From Pseudomonadota bacterium (GTDB taxonomy: Bacteria > Desulfobacterota > Desulfovibrionia > Desulfovibrionales > Desulfovibrionaceae), in NCBI GenBank assembly GCA_023433925.1, contig JAEYTO010000007.1:1-64000 (forward strand): a stretch of 64,000 bases of DNA, read 5' to 3'. The notes beneath the pieces were generated by a model. It ran no database searches and was not told the origin of the DNA. It was given only the letters and a program-made list of their open reading frames with translations. Both the position numbers and the translations under genes were made by a program. Below are positions 25,370-34,796 of this stretch, in pieces; within the stretch, counting starts at the first letter, position 1; every line of letters starts with the position of its first letter.

Positions 25370-26094
25370 CTCGAATCTACGAAGCCCTGGAGCGCTCGGA
25401 GAAGGCCGCGTCGGAGCGCGGCATCGGCCGGCGGAACCTCAAGCTCGGCAGGATGAGCGAGAACCTCAAGGAGACCCTGCTCGGACTGCACCAGAACATC
25501 GTCGCGCTGCTGCCCGGCGAGGCCGGCCATGTCGTGCAGTTCATCAGCGCCCTGCCGGGCGAGGGCTCCACCGAGCTGTGCCGGGAGTTCGCCAAGGTGG
25601 CCACCCTGACCCTGGGCCGCAAGGTGCTTCTCCTGGATTCGGACCACGAGCGCTCGTTGCAGGCGGACTACTTCAACATCAAGCCCAACAAGGACGTGGA
25701 GGGCGACAACGGCCCGGGCGCGGCCAAGGGCGAGGTGATCCCGGCCTTTTGCCGCATCGGCGAGACGTCGCTCTACGTGACCAAGGTGCGGGGCCGCGGG
25801 AAGCCGCACCAGCTCATGCTCAACCCAGGCAAGGCCAGGAATTTCTTCGACTCGGCCCGCTCCACCTTCGACCTGGTGCTCGTGGACTCGCCGGCCGCGG
25901 CCGAGAGCGCCGGAAGCCTGTCCCTGACGCCCCTCTCGGACGGCGTGGTCATCGTGGTGGAGGCGGGCAGAACCCGCTGGCAGGTGGCCGACACGCTGGC
26001 CAACCGCATCCGGGCCCTGGGCGGTAACATCCTTGGGGTGCTGCTCAACAAGCGGGAGTACCCCATACCGCAATTCATCTACGACCGCGTCTAA
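25366..26094 (+). CDS. BY-kinase/CpsD-like P-loop protein with altered Walker A
   Basis: This 242-residue protein has the CpsD/CapB fold: N-terminal MTRIYEALERSEKAA as in kinases of XrtA-type loci, Walker A region ISALPGEGSTELC, Walker A' VLLLDSD and Walker B LVLVDSPA. The usual GEGKS/T lysine is missing (GEGST). ATP hydrolysis or autophosphorylation may therefore be lost, making it a structural partner of the GumC-like protein. There is no Tyr-rich tail; the C-terminus has two tyrosines. The ATG overlaps the previous stop (ATGA). Confidence 0.82.
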   Translation: MTRIYEALERSEKAASERGIGRRNLKLGRMSENLKETLLGLHQNIVALLPGEAGHVVQFISALPGEGSTELCREFAKVATLTLGRKVLLLDSDHERSLQADYFNIKPNKDVEGDNGPGAAKGEVIPAFCRIGETSLYVTKVRGRGKPHQLMLNPGKARNFFDSARSTFDLVLVDSPAAAESAGSLSLTPLSDGVVIVVEAGRTRWQVADTLANRIRALGGNILGVLLNKREYPIPQFIYDRV

Positions 26095-26125
26095 CCTGGA
26101 ACGCTAACAAGAGGAAAGGCGGTAC

Positions 26126-27286
26126 ATGGCTCTCACGGACATGTTCAGACACTTTTCCCGCAGGACCGGCGGAGACCCGCAGGTGCCGGGCCTCCTGGAC
26201 ATGCGGGGCTTCAAGCGGGCCCTGGACAAGAGCCGCGAGCGGGCCGAGCGCTGCGGCCATCCCTTCGCCATGGTGGCCTTCGCGCCGGGCGAGCCGGGCT
26301 CGGACGGCCTGGGCAGGCTCGCCCGGCAGGTGGTCGACAGGGCCAGGCTCTCGGATGAGGCGGGCTGGTGCGACGACGGACGCCTGGGTGTCATCCTTTA
26401 CGGCGCATCGGGCGATTCGGCGCGCGTCTTCGCCGAGGCGGTGCTCCAGGACGGCCAGGGGAGCAGGTTCAGCTACACCGTTTATTCCTATCCCGGACGC
26501 GATGCCACGGATGGCGGCCAGGGAGGCGCGGGCGGCCCGAAGACGGTCCCGGACCGTCCGGCCGAGGGGCGGCGCGGCACGGATGGCGGCGACACGCGGC
26601 GCAGCCGCATGGACGAGTGCCAGGGCCTATTCGCCAAGCCGCACCCGATCTGGAAACGGCTCCTGGACGTGGCCGGAGCGAGCCTGGCGCTCCTTTTGGC
26701 CTCGCCGTTCATGCTCGCCGCGGCCCTGTGGATCAGGGCCGTCTCGCCAGGGCCGGTATTTTTCCGCCAGGAGCGCCTGGGCCGGGGAGGCAGGCCGTTC
26801 ACCATGCTCAAGTTCCGCACCATGTCGGTCAGCGGCGACGAGTCCCGCCACCAGGACTACATGTGCAAGGTCATCACCGACGGCGAGGCGCCCATGACCA
26901 AGCTGGACACGGCCGATCCGCGCATCATCCGCGGCGGCAGGCTCCTGCGCAAGCTGTGCATCGACGAGCTGCCCCAGCTCTTCAACGTGCTCATGGGCCG
27001 GATGAGCCTCGTGGGGCCCAGGCCGCCCATCGCCTACGAGGTGGCCGAGTACCAGCGCTGGTGCCGCGGCAGGCTGGACTGCGTGCCGGGCATGACCGGC
27101 CTGTGGCAGGTCAGCGGCAAGAACAGGCTGACGTTCAAGGAGATGGCCAGGCTGGACATCTATTACGCCAACAACCTCTCGCCCTGGTTCGACCTGAAGA
27201 TCATGCTGCGCACGCCCCTGGCCATCGTGCGCCAGCTCCTGGACGGGTCGGCCAGGGAGGCCAAGGGGCGGGCCGAGAGCGCGTGA
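26126..27286 (+). CDS. Initiating sugar transferase (PssY/WbaP family) with degenerate GGDEF-like N-terminus
   Basis: The C-terminal half (about residues 180-380) is a bacterial sugar transferase: KRLLDVAGASLALL membrane helix, FRQERLGRGGRPFTMLKFRTM, LRKLCIDELPQLFNVL, MSLVGPRPP and GMTGLWQVSGKN. It loads the first sugar phosphate onto undecaprenyl phosphate. The N-terminal ~130 residues (FKRALDKSRERAERCGHPFAMVAF, DEAGWCDDGRLGVILYG) resemble a GGDEF fold without the GGDEF motif, perhaps a regulatory domain. The two parts are joined by a low-complexity linker. Total length is 386 residues. Confidence 0.9.
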   Translation: MALTDMFRHFSRRTGGDPQVPGLLDMRGFKRALDKSRERAERCGHPFAMVAFAPGEPGSDGLGRLARQVVDRARLSDEAGWCDDGRLGVILYGASGDSARVFAEAVLQDGQGSRFSYTVYSYPGRDATDGGQGGAGGPKTVPDRPAEGRRGTDGGDTRRSRMDECQGLFAKPHPIWKRLLDVAGASLALLLASPFMLAAALWIRAVSPGPVFFRQERLGRGGRPFTMLKFRTMSVSGDESRHQDYMCKVITDGEAPMTKLDTADPRIIRGGRLLRKLCIDELPQLFNVLMGRMSLVGPRPPIAYEVAEYQRWCRGRLDCVPGMTGLWQVSGKNRLTFKEMARLDIYYANNLSPWFDLKIMLRTPLAIVRQLLDGSAREAKGRAESA

Positions 27287-27383
27287 GGGCCTTGAGGCCG
27301 GAGACTGTCGCCGGAAGCCGTCACGCGGCCCGGCGATGAAAAGGGACGGCGCGCCAGGCATCGCGCGCCAGGAGGAGGGACAT

Positions 27384-28319
27384 ATGCTGGCCTTGGCCAC
27401 GTTCATGGACAGCGGGTCGGATATGGAGCAGCCGGGGCGCTACGCCCTGGTGACCCCGGCCCGCAACGAGGAGCGCTTCATCGGCCGGACCATCGCGGCC
27501 GTGGCTCGCCAGTCGGCGCTGCCCGAGCGCTGGATCATCGTTGACGACGGAAGCTCGGACAACACGTCGGGAATCGTGCGCGACATGTCCCGGCGGTTGC
27601 CGTTCATCCGCCTGCTGTCCCGGCCGGCGGGCAGCGGCCGCAACTTCGGGTCCAAGGTGCGCGCCTTCGAGGCGGGCGTGCGGGAATTGGCGAACGTGGA
27701 CTACGACTACATCGGCATCCTGGACGCGGACATCACCCTGGGCCAGACCTACTACGAGACAGTCATGCAGCGCATGGCCGCCGAGCCGAGGCTCGGGCTG
27801 GCCGGCGGCGTGCGGCGCTACGACCTGGACGGCAACAAGCGCTACCGCGTGCTCTCCAAGCCCTGGAGCGTGTGCGGCGCCGTGCAGTTCTTCCGCCGCC
27901 GGTGCTTCGAGGAGATCGGCGGCTTCCTGCCCCTCAAGTGCGGCAGCGAGGACGCCCTGGCCGAGATCATGGCACGCATGAAGGGCTGGGAGGTGCGGGC
28001 CTTCCCGGACCTGATCGTCCACCACCACAAGCGCATGGGCTCCGGGAGCGGCAGCATCCTGCGCGCGCGTTTCCGCGAGGGCCAGGCCGACAGCACCCTG
28101 CGCACCCACCCGGTCTACGAGGCGGCCAAGCTCCTCTACCGCATGGCCGAGAAGCCTTACGTGGTGGGCAGCCTGACCCGCCTGGCCGGCTATTGCGCCG
28201 GCAATCCCGAAGGCTGCATCCCCGAGGACGTGGCCGTCTATCATCGCCGCGAGCAGCTCGACCGCCTGCGCTGGCTCGCCCGCAAGACCCTGGGCCTGAA
28301 GCCAAGGCCCGGCGCATGA
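27384..28319 (+). CDS. Family 2 glycosyltransferase
   Basis: This 311-residue GT-A enzyme has TPARNEERFIGRTI, the nucleotide-binding IVDDGSSDNT and the metal-binding DAD motif in IGILDADITLG. A conserved GGFLPLKCGSEDALAEIM segment follows. It should add one sugar to the lipid-linked repeat unit; donor and linkage are unknown. The ATG at 27384 is 4 bp after GGAGGAGGG; an upstream ATG at 27336 lacks such a site. Its stop overlaps the start of a 49-codon ORF. Confidence 0.88.
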   Translation: MLALATFMDSGSDMEQPGRYALVTPARNEERFIGRTIAAVARQSALPERWIIVDDGSSDNTSGIVRDMSRRLPFIRLLSRPAGSGRNFGSKVRAFEAGVRELANVDYDYIGILDADITLGQTYYETVMQRMAAEPRLGLAGGVRRYDLDGNKRYRVLSKPWSVCGAVQFFRRRCFEEIGGFLPLKCGSEDALAEIMARMKGWEVRAFPDLIVHHHKRMGSGSGSILRARFREGQADSTLRTHPVYEAAKLLYRMAEKPYVVGSLTRLAGYCAGNPEGCIPEDVAVYHRREQLDRLRWLARKTLGLKPRPGA

Positions 28320-28465
28320 GCCGCGAGGACCTCTGGCCGATCGGCTCCATGATGCCCCTGGAAGTATCCGAACGGGCGATTGAACCCGAGGAGTGGAGCA
28401 TGTATTCCCGGATCATGGCCATGAAAGCCTTGCCCTGGGCCTGCCACGGGGGCGCCAGGCCATGA
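28316..28465 (+). CDS. Possible 49-aa translationally coupled small protein
   Basis: An ATG overlaps the glycosyltransferase stop (ATGA), and the ORF's own stop overlaps the start of the polymerase/ligase gene (ATGA again). The 49 residues begin MSREDLWPIGSMMPLEVSER and contain many Met and Trp residues. No homology is recognised. It may encode a small protein, or may just be a leader that couples translation of its neighbours. Confidence 0.4.
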   Translation: MSREDLWPIGSMMPLEVSERAIEPEEWSMYSRIMAMKALPWACHGGARP

Positions 28466-29967
28466 ACGGCGCGCGTTCCCAGGTTCAGGGCCAGACGCTC
28501 GTCGTGGCCATGGCTTCGGGCTTCGGCCTGCTCGCGGCGGCCGGGCTGGCCTTCCTGCCCCTGAAGGTCGCCCTGGCCGCCTGCATCGGCATCGCGGCCG
28601 CGGTCGTGTCCGCGCTGAGGCTGGAGTACGGCCTGGGCCTGCTCTTCGCCATGGTCATATTCTTCAGCGACACGGGCGAGGGCATCCCCGGCAGAAACCT
28701 GGTCATGTTCGACCCGGACCCGCCGGGGCTCCCGCCGGCCACGGTGAGCTTCCTTCTCTTCATGGCCGGGCTGACCTTCCTGCGCAGGATTCTCCTGGAG
28801 CGGCGCAAGTCCCTGGTCTCGCCCTGGGCCATGCTGGCCTTCGCCGGCATCGTCGCCCTGAGCTGGCTGACGGGCAAGGCGGGCGGCTGGGCGGCCGAGG
28901 ACATCGCGCTGGACGCCACGCGCTGGATATTCCCCCTGGCCTGCTGGTTCGTGTGCGTCAACGTGCTCGATTCCCACGAGCGCATATGGCGGGTGCTCGT
29001 CGTGGTCTTCGCGGTCTGCGCGGTCAAGGCGGTCCTGCTCCTGGCATTCTGGGCCGCGGGCCGGGGCTTCCTGTACGAGAACTACTCCATCGTCTCCCGC
29101 GACTCGGCCGAGCTCATGGCCTTCTCGGCCATGGTCCTCGCCGCGACCGCCCTGCTCGCCTCCGGACGGGTGCGGGGCCTGAATCGCATGGTGCTCGTGG
29201 CCGGCTCGCTGCCCATGCTCATGGCCGTCGTCTTCTCCTTCAGGCGCGGCCACTGGCTGGGCCTGGTCATGGGCCTGGGCCTGCTCTGGCTCTGGTCCGA
29301 CCGGGCCTCGCGGATGCGGCTCGCGCGCATGGCCCTGCTGGGCGTGCTCCTGGCCCTGCCCGTGGGCATCATGGCCGCGGCCTATTCGGAGAAAGGCATC
29401 ACGGGCACGGTGGCGCGCATCGGCGAGCGCTTCACGACCATCTTCGACAACCGCCAGTACTCCAACGTGCACCACCGGCTGGAGTCCTGGGTGACTCTCC
29501 AGGACATCATGGAGCAGCCGCTGCGGGGCCTGGGCCTCGGCTCGCACCACAGCCCGGTGCCAAGCGCCTTCGTGCAGGGCTGGCAGGAAGAGGACCAGCC
29601 CACCGAGGTCGTGCACAACGGCTTCTTGTACCTCTGGATGAAGCTCGGACTGCCGGGGCTGCTCTTCGCCCTGTGGCTCGGCTGGCGCACCCTGCGCCGG
29701 CTGCGGAGCTTCCGGCGCGACATGCCGGACAACCCGGCGCGGCCGCTCATCGTGGGCCTGTCCTCGGTGTTCGGGGTCTGGCTGCTCATGCTCCTGACCG
29801 GGCCGGTATTCTCCTACAGGCACCAGTCCTACCTCGTCGTCCTGTTCCTCGTGCTCATCGGGAACCTGCTGGCCCTGGAGGAGCACAGGGCGGCCCTGGC
29901 CGGACACGGCACGGCCCCGCACGCCTCCGAGAGCGCGGCCGCGCCCGGCGCCGCGAGAACCATCTAG
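28462..29967 (+). CDS. O-antigen ligase / Wzy-type polymerase family membrane protein
   Basis: This 501-residue protein has about ten to twelve membrane spans and a large periplasmic loop (about residues 310-390) with ERFTTIFDNRQYSNVHHRLESW and GLGLGSHH. VHNGFLYLWMKLGLPGLL follows. This pattern marks the O-antigen ligase/Wzy superfamily. In a locus with Wzx and Wzz-like proteins it is most likely the polymerase of the repeat unit. The ATG at 28462 is used because it is coupled to the preceding ORF. Confidence 0.85.
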   Translation: MNGARSQVQGQTLVVAMASGFGLLAAAGLAFLPLKVALAACIGIAAAVVSALRLEYGLGLLFAMVIFFSDTGEGIPGRNLVMFDPDPPGLPPATVSFLLFMAGLTFLRRILLERRKSLVSPWAMLAFAGIVALSWLTGKAGGWAAEDIALDATRWIFPLACWFVCVNVLDSHERIWRVLVVVFAVCAVKAVLLLAFWAAGRGFLYENYSIVSRDSAELMAFSAMVLAATALLASGRVRGLNRMVLVAGSLPMLMAVVFSFRRGHWLGLVMGLGLLWLWSDRASRMRLARMALLGVLLALPVGIMAAAYSEKGITGTVARIGERFTTIFDNRQYSNVHHRLESWVTLQDIMEQPLRGLGLGSHHSPVPSAFVQGWQEEDQPTEVVHNGFLYLWMKLGLPGLLFALWLGWRTLRRLRSFRRDMPDNPARPLIVGLSSVFGVWLLMLLTGPVFSYRHQSYLVVLFLVLIGNLLALEEHRAALAGHGTAPHASESAAAPGAARTI

Positions 29968-29983
29968 CCCGAACGGAAGCCAA

Positions 29984-31531
29984 ATGGCCAAGAAGCATCA
30001 GACGCTGCACAACGCGCTCTTCAATACCGCGAGCTGGGTCTTCTCCATCGGCATCAACTTCGTCTTCCTGCCGTACATCGTGGCCATGCTGGGCACCGAG
30101 GCCTACGGCATATTCGTGCTCATCCTGGCGGTCATCGGCTACTTCGCCATGCTCGAGCTCAACCTGGGCCAGGCCATGACCAAGTACGTGGCCGAGTATC
30201 ACGCCAAGGGCGACCTTTCGCAGGTCAACGACATCATCGGCTCGACCATGCTCCTCTACCTGCTGTTGGGCCTGGCGGGCGGCGGGATCATCTTCGGCCT
30301 GGCCGACGTGCTGGCCAGGGGCTTCCTCAAGGTCCCGCCCGAGCTTCAGGACACGGCCGTGGCCGCCTTCAAGGTCGGCTCCGTGGGCTTCGTGCTGACC
30401 ATGCTCGTCACGGCCATGCAGTCCATCCCCTGGGGCCTCAACCGCTACGACGTGAGCAGCAGGGTGACCATGGCCATGAACCTGCTGACCACCATGGCCA
30501 TGGTCGGCCTGCTGGTCATGGGCTTCGGCCTGCTGGAGGTCGTGCTCGTCAACGTGGCCGTGCCCCTGCTTGGCGTCTTGACCTACGTGGTCGTCTGCCG
30601 CGGGCTTCTGCCGGGCATCCGGCTGCGCCCCGTGTTCAGGCCCGGCCCCTTGCGGACCATCCTCCACTTCGGCCTGTACTCGTCGCTCAGCCGGCTGTCC
30701 GGGGTGCTGCGCTTCCAGGCCGACCGCATCCTCACGGGCGCCATCCTGGGCCTGTCCTGGGTGACCTACTACGTGGTGCCCTTCAACCTCGTGCGCAAGC
30801 TCATGACCGTGACCTACCTCGTGGGCTCGGTCATCCTGCCGCTGGTCAGCGGCTTGCAGGGCGCGCAGGACCACAAGGCCATCGTGGCCCTGTATCTCAA
30901 GGCCTCGCGGCTCATCGCCACCATCGCCCTGTGCGTCTGCCTGCCGCTCATGCTCTTCGGCGGCCGCTTCCTGGGCTTCTGGATGGGCCAGGAGTTCGCG
31001 GGCAAGGCCGGGCTGGTCACCGCGCTCATCACCGCCGCGCTCCTGGTGGACGCCTTCACCAACGTCCCGTCCATCGTGGTGGACGGCCTGGGCCGGCCCA
31101 AGATCACCGGCCTGTTCTCCATCGCCACGGCCCTGATCAACCTGGCCCTGGTCTATCCCCTGGGCAAGCTCCTGGGCGTGAACGGCATCGCCGTGGCCTT
31201 CCTGGCCAGCAACCTCATGGTCGGCCCGGTCTTCGTCTGGTACGCCAACAACCGCGTGCTGGGCCATGACCTGCGCTCCCTGGCCAGGCGCGCCTACCTG
31301 CCGCCCCTGGCGGCCGGGGCCATGGCCGCCGTCCTGACGTGGATCTTCCTGGCGCCCCTGGCCACAAGCCTGCTGACCCTGCTGGCGGTCATGGCCGCAA
31401 ACTCGCTGCTCTTCCTGCTGTCGGCCTGCCTCACGGGGGCCATCAGCCGCGAGGAGCTGGCCCAGGCCGCCGAGTACGCCCAGCCCATGCTCGCGCGCCT
31501 GCGGCCGCGCTTCGGGAGGCAGCAGTCATGA
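29984..31531 (+). CDS. Wzx-type polysaccharide flippase (MATE/MOP superfamily)
   Basis: This 515-residue protein has about 12-14 membrane spans. The N-terminus LFNTASWVFSIGINFVFLPYIVAMLG and the motif LGTEAYGIFVLILAVIGYFAMLELNLGQA are typical of polysaccharide flippases. It should move the undecaprenyl-linked repeat unit across the inner membrane before polymerisation. The ATG follows GGAAG. Its stop overlaps the next glycosyltransferase start (ATGA). Confidence 0.9.
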   Translation: MAKKHQTLHNALFNTASWVFSIGINFVFLPYIVAMLGTEAYGIFVLILAVIGYFAMLELNLGQAMTKYVAEYHAKGDLSQVNDIIGSTMLLYLLLGLAGGGIIFGLADVLARGFLKVPPELQDTAVAAFKVGSVGFVLTMLVTAMQSIPWGLNRYDVSSRVTMAMNLLTTMAMVGLLVMGFGLLEVVLVNVAVPLLGVLTYVVVCRGLLPGIRLRPVFRPGPLRTILHFGLYSSLSRLSGVLRFQADRILTGAILGLSWVTYYVVPFNLVRKLMTVTYLVGSVILPLVSGLQGAQDHKAIVALYLKASRLIATIALCVCLPLMLFGGRFLGFWMGQEFAGKAGLVTALITAALLVDAFTNVPSIVVDGLGRPKITGLFSIATALINLALVYPLGKLLGVNGIAVAFLASNLMVGPVFVWYANNRVLGHDLRSLARRAYLPPLAAGAMAAVLTWIFLAPLATSLLTLLAVMAANSLLFLLSACLTGAISREELAQAAEYAQPMLARLRPRFGRQQS

Positions 31532-32922
31532 CCATCGCCTCCGAGCGCACGAGCCGCGCGGCCGCCCCAACCTCTCGGGCGCCGGCCATCCTCCAGGCCA
31601 ATGTGTTCGACACGCGCGGCGGCGCGGCGCGCATCGCCTGGTATCTGCACCAAGCCTACCTGGCCGCCGGCCGCGAGGCCTTCATGGCCGTGGGCGTCAA
31701 GTTCAGCGACGACCCGCACGTCCTGGCCCTGCCCAACAACGCGCGGCGCGGACTCTGGGCCGGGCCGCTGCGCGGCCTGGAGCACGAGCTCATCCTGCGT
31801 GGCGTGCGGCTCCTGCCCGGCCTGGCGCGCAGCCTGTCCTACCTGGCCGAACCGGGCCGGCTCCTGGACAAGCGCGCGGGCCGCGAGGACTTCGCCTACC
31901 CGGCCACGCGCGAGGTGCTCGAACTCGCGCCGGCCAGGCCCGGCATCCTGCACGCCCACGCGCTGCACAGCGGCTGGTTCGACCTGCGCGAGCTGCCGCG
32001 CCTGAGCCGGGAGCTGCCCACGGTCGTGACCATGCACGACGAATGGCTGGCCACGGGCCACTGCGCCTATGCCGGCGACTGCGGGCGCTACCTCTCGGGC
32101 TGCGGGAGCTGCCCGGACCTGTCGGCCTATCCGCCCGTGCGGCGCGACGCCACGGCCTTCAACTGGCAACGCAAGCGCGACATCCTGGCCCGCTGCCGGC
32201 TGCACGTGGCCACGCCGAGCCGCTGGCTCCTGGACAGGCTGCTGGCGGCCTTCCCCGAGTGGGAGCCCACGGCGCGGGTGGTGCGCAACGGCGTGGACCT
32301 GGGCGTGTTCCGGCCGGACGACCGCCTGGCGGACAGGGCCGTGCTGGGCATCGCTCCCGAGGAGCGCGTGGTGCTCTACATGGCCCACGGCGGCCGGGAC
32401 AACGCACGCAAGGGCTTCGACACGGCCCGGCAGGCCTTCCTGCGGGCCGCGGCGCGCTCGGACGCGCCCATGCTCATGCTCTGCCTGGGCGGGAGCGACC
32501 CGGAGGAAGGCGGCGGGAACTGGCGCATCCGCTCCACGGGCTTCGTGGCGGGCATGGACCTGGTGGCGCGCCATTACCGGGCCGCGGACGTCTTCCTCCA
32601 CTCGGCGGCGCAGGACAACTACCCGAACACGGTGCTCGAAGCCCAGGCCTGCGGCACGCCGGTGGTGGCCATGGCCGTGGGCGGCGTGCCCGAGCAGGTG
32701 CTCGACGGCCAGACCGGCCACCTCGTCCCGGCCGGCGATGCCGAGGCCATGGCCGACATCCTGGCCGGGCTGCTGGACAACCCGCGCGGGCGCGAGGCCA
32801 TGGGCTGGCGCGCGGCGGCCGTGGCGCGCGACCGCCATGGCGTGCAGCGCATGGCCGGGGAATACCTCGACTGGTACGCCGAGCTGGCGGCCCGAGCCGC
32901 GCACGAAACGGAGAACGCATGA
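31528..32922 (+). CDS. Family 4 glycosyltransferase (group 1)
   Basis: This 464-residue GT-B protein has an N-terminal acceptor domain with FDTRGGAARIAWYLHQAY and HAHALHSGWFDLRELP. The C-terminal donor domain has VVRNGVDLGVF, GGRDNARKGFD and the E-x7-E motif in VFLHSAAQDNYPNTVLEAQACGTPVVA. A cysteine cluster CGRYLSGCGSCPDLS (about residue 192) is typical of one WcaC-like subgroup. It adds a sugar in the cytosol during repeat-unit assembly. Coupled by ATGA at both ends. Confidence 0.9.
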   Translation: MTIASERTSRAAAPTSRAPAILQANVFDTRGGAARIAWYLHQAYLAAGREAFMAVGVKFSDDPHVLALPNNARRGLWAGPLRGLEHELILRGVRLLPGLARSLSYLAEPGRLLDKRAGREDFAYPATREVLELAPARPGILHAHALHSGWFDLRELPRLSRELPTVVTMHDEWLATGHCAYAGDCGRYLSGCGSCPDLSAYPPVRRDATAFNWQRKRDILARCRLHVATPSRWLLDRLLAAFPEWEPTARVVRNGVDLGVFRPDDRLADRAVLGIAPEERVVLYMAHGGRDNARKGFDTARQAFLRAAARSDAPMLMLCLGGSDPEEGGGNWRIRSTGFVAGMDLVARHYRAADVFLHSAAQDNYPNTVLEAQACGTPVVAMAVGGVPEQVLDGQTGHLVPAGDAEAMADILAGLLDNPRGREAMGWRAAAVARDRHGVQRMAGEYLDWYAELAARAAHETENA

Positions 32923-33812
32923 GCCAGACCCGCACGGTCTTCTCCATCGTCACGCCCTCCTTCAACCAGGCGGCCTTCCTGCCCAGGACCATCGAGAGCG
33001 TTTTGACCCAGGAGGGCGACTTCGAGATCGAGCACGTGGTCAAGGACGGCGGCTCCACCGACGGCTCCGTGGAGGTGCTGGAGCGCTACCGGCGCATGGT
33101 CGAGTCCGGCGGGCTGCCCTGCCGCTGCCGGGGCGTGTCCTTCCGCTACACGTCCGGCCCGGACGGCGGCCAGTACGCGGCCATCAACGCGGGCTTCGCC
33201 GAGACCTCGGGCAACGTCATGGCCTGGCTCAACAGCGACGACATGTACCTGCCGGGCGCGCTGGCCACCGTGGCCAAGGTCTTCGGGCAGTTCCCCGAGG
33301 TGTCCTGGATCACCTCCAACCAGACCAAGGTCAACGGCCAGGGCATGATCGTCGAGCTGGACATCGTCGGCCCGTTCCCGCGCGACATGGTGCGCCGGGG
33401 CCTGTTCAACGGCCGTGACGGCAAGTTCATCCAGCAGGAGTCCACCTTCTGGCGGCGCTCCCTGTGGGACAAGGCCGGCGGGCTCGACGCGCGCTACGAC
33501 TACGCGGCGGACTTCGACCTGTGGACCCGCTTCGCGGACCATGCCGAACTCGTGCTCGTGGACACGCTGCTCGGCGCGTTCCGTCGGCACGGGGCCCAGA
33601 AGACGGCGGCCTTCGAGCGCTACGAGCGCGAGATGGCCGGCCTCATGACCCGCGGGCCGGTGGACAGGGCGCGCATGTTCGCCATGCGCGGGCTGTCCCG
33701 CGTTCGCGGCCTGGATCGCGTGAGCCTGTGCGGCCTGTCGGCCCCGGCCGTGACCTACTGCCGGGAGACGGACACGTGGCGCATGCGCAGGCTGAGGGGC
33801 GCGCGGCGCTAG
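32919..33812 (+). CDS. Family 2 glycosyltransferase (WcaA/PgaC-like)
   Basis: This 297-residue GT-A enzyme has IVTPSFNQAAFLPRTIESVLTQ, HVVKDGGSTDGSVEVL and the metal motif NSDD in MAWLNSDDMYLPGAL. FIQQESTFWRRSLW and DYAADFDLWTRFADH are conserved in this subgroup. It likely adds one sugar of the repeat unit. The ATG overlaps the preceding stop (ATGA). A 190-bp gap without a supported gene follows. Confidence 0.9.
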   Translation: MSQTRTVFSIVTPSFNQAAFLPRTIESVLTQEGDFEIEHVVKDGGSTDGSVEVLERYRRMVESGGLPCRCRGVSFRYTSGPDGGQYAAINAGFAETSGNVMAWLNSDDMYLPGALATVAKVFGQFPEVSWITSNQTKVNGQGMIVELDIVGPFPRDMVRRGLFNGRDGKFIQQESTFWRRSLWDKAGGLDARYDYAADFDLWTRFADHAELVLVDTLLGAFRRHGAQKTAAFERYEREMAGLMTRGPVDRARMFAMRGLSRVRGLDRVSLCGLSAPAVTYCRETDTWRMRRLRGARR

Positions 33813-34003
33813 CGTGGCGTCGCGCGGCATGCGCATGGGGCGGTCAACGAGGGTCGCGGTGCTGGCCAAGCAGGCCTCTTTTCCGCATTATGCTCAAGGG
33901 GCTACGGCGATGACCGGGTTCGAGCAAGGCGACGCCCTGCTCATGGCGCCATGCAGGCCAACAGCAACCACGGCGGCGCAGCCGCCGGAAACGGAGAAAG
34001 TGC

Positions 34004-34777
34004 ATGTCCGGGAAGCAGCGCGGGGCCGGTCCCCGGCCCGATCCGCTCTTCAGCATCGTGACAGTGGTGCGCAACGGGGCCGAGACCCTGGAGCGCACCA
34101 TCCATTCCGTGGCCGCGCAGGATTTCGGCGGCCACGAGTACATCGTGCTCGACGGCGCGTCCACGGACGGGACCCGCGAGATCATCGAGCGCAACGCCGG
34201 GCGCATCAGCCTGTGGCGCAGCGAGCCGGACCGGGGCGTGTACGACGCCATGAACAAGGCCCTGCCCCTGTGCAAGGGGGCGTACATCCTTTTTCTCAAC
34301 TGCGGGGACTACCTCTCCGAGCCGGACATCCTCTCGCGCATGGCCAAGGAGGTCGCGGCCACGGACGCGGACATCGTGTACGGCAACGTGTATGAAAACT
34401 GGAAGGCCGAGGAGCGCATCGACAGGCCGAACTTCCGCGAGAAGGGGGACCTGCTCTACAGGACCATCTGCCACCAGGCCATGTTCGCCTCGCGCCATGC
34501 CTATGAGGTCGTGGGCGGCTTCGACATGCGCTACGCCATCTGCGCGGATCGCGAGTGGCTTCTGCGCGCGGTGTTCGAACACGGGCTTGCGCTGCACCAT
34601 GCCGAAGTGCCCGTGTGCGTCTTCGACAACCAGAGCGGCCTCAGCTCGGCCCCGCGCTTCCGCAACCTGAAGCGCCGGGAGAACTGGCTGCTCAACGCCC
34701 GCTACTTCCCGCTGCGCTCGGTGGGCCTTTTTCTGCGCAGGGCCGCTGGCAAGCTGAGCCTCGTCGCAAGCTACTGA
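34004..34777 (+). CDS. Family 2 glycosyltransferase
   Basis: This 257-residue GT-A protein has FSIVTVVRNGAETLERTIHSV, YIVLDGASTDGTREII, YDAMNKAL and the DxD-like region FLNCGDYLSE. It resembles WcaA/WcaE-type transferases of exopolysaccharide loci. The ATG at 34004 follows GGAGAAAG. It is the last plus-strand gene of the polysaccharide locus and is followed at once by a strong palindromic terminator. Confidence 0.9.
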   Translation: MSGKQRGAGPRPDPLFSIVTVVRNGAETLERTIHSVAAQDFGGHEYIVLDGASTDGTREIIERNAGRISLWRSEPDRGVYDAMNKALPLCKGAYILFLNCGDYLSEPDILSRMAKEVAATDADIVYGNVYENWKAEERIDRPNFREKGDLLYRTICHQAMFASRHAYEVVGGFDMRYAICADREWLLRAVFEHGLALHHAEVPVCVFDNQSGLSSAPRFRNLKRRENWLLNARYFPLRSVGLFLRRAAGKLSLVASY

Positions 34778-34796
34778 GGCAGGCGCGGGGGAACCA

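Noticed and set aside
33814..34395. GTG-started frame spanning the gap before the last glycosyltransferase
   Set aside because: It continues out of frame through the glycosyltransferase and has no ribosome site; only the gap portion is free and it looks non-coding.
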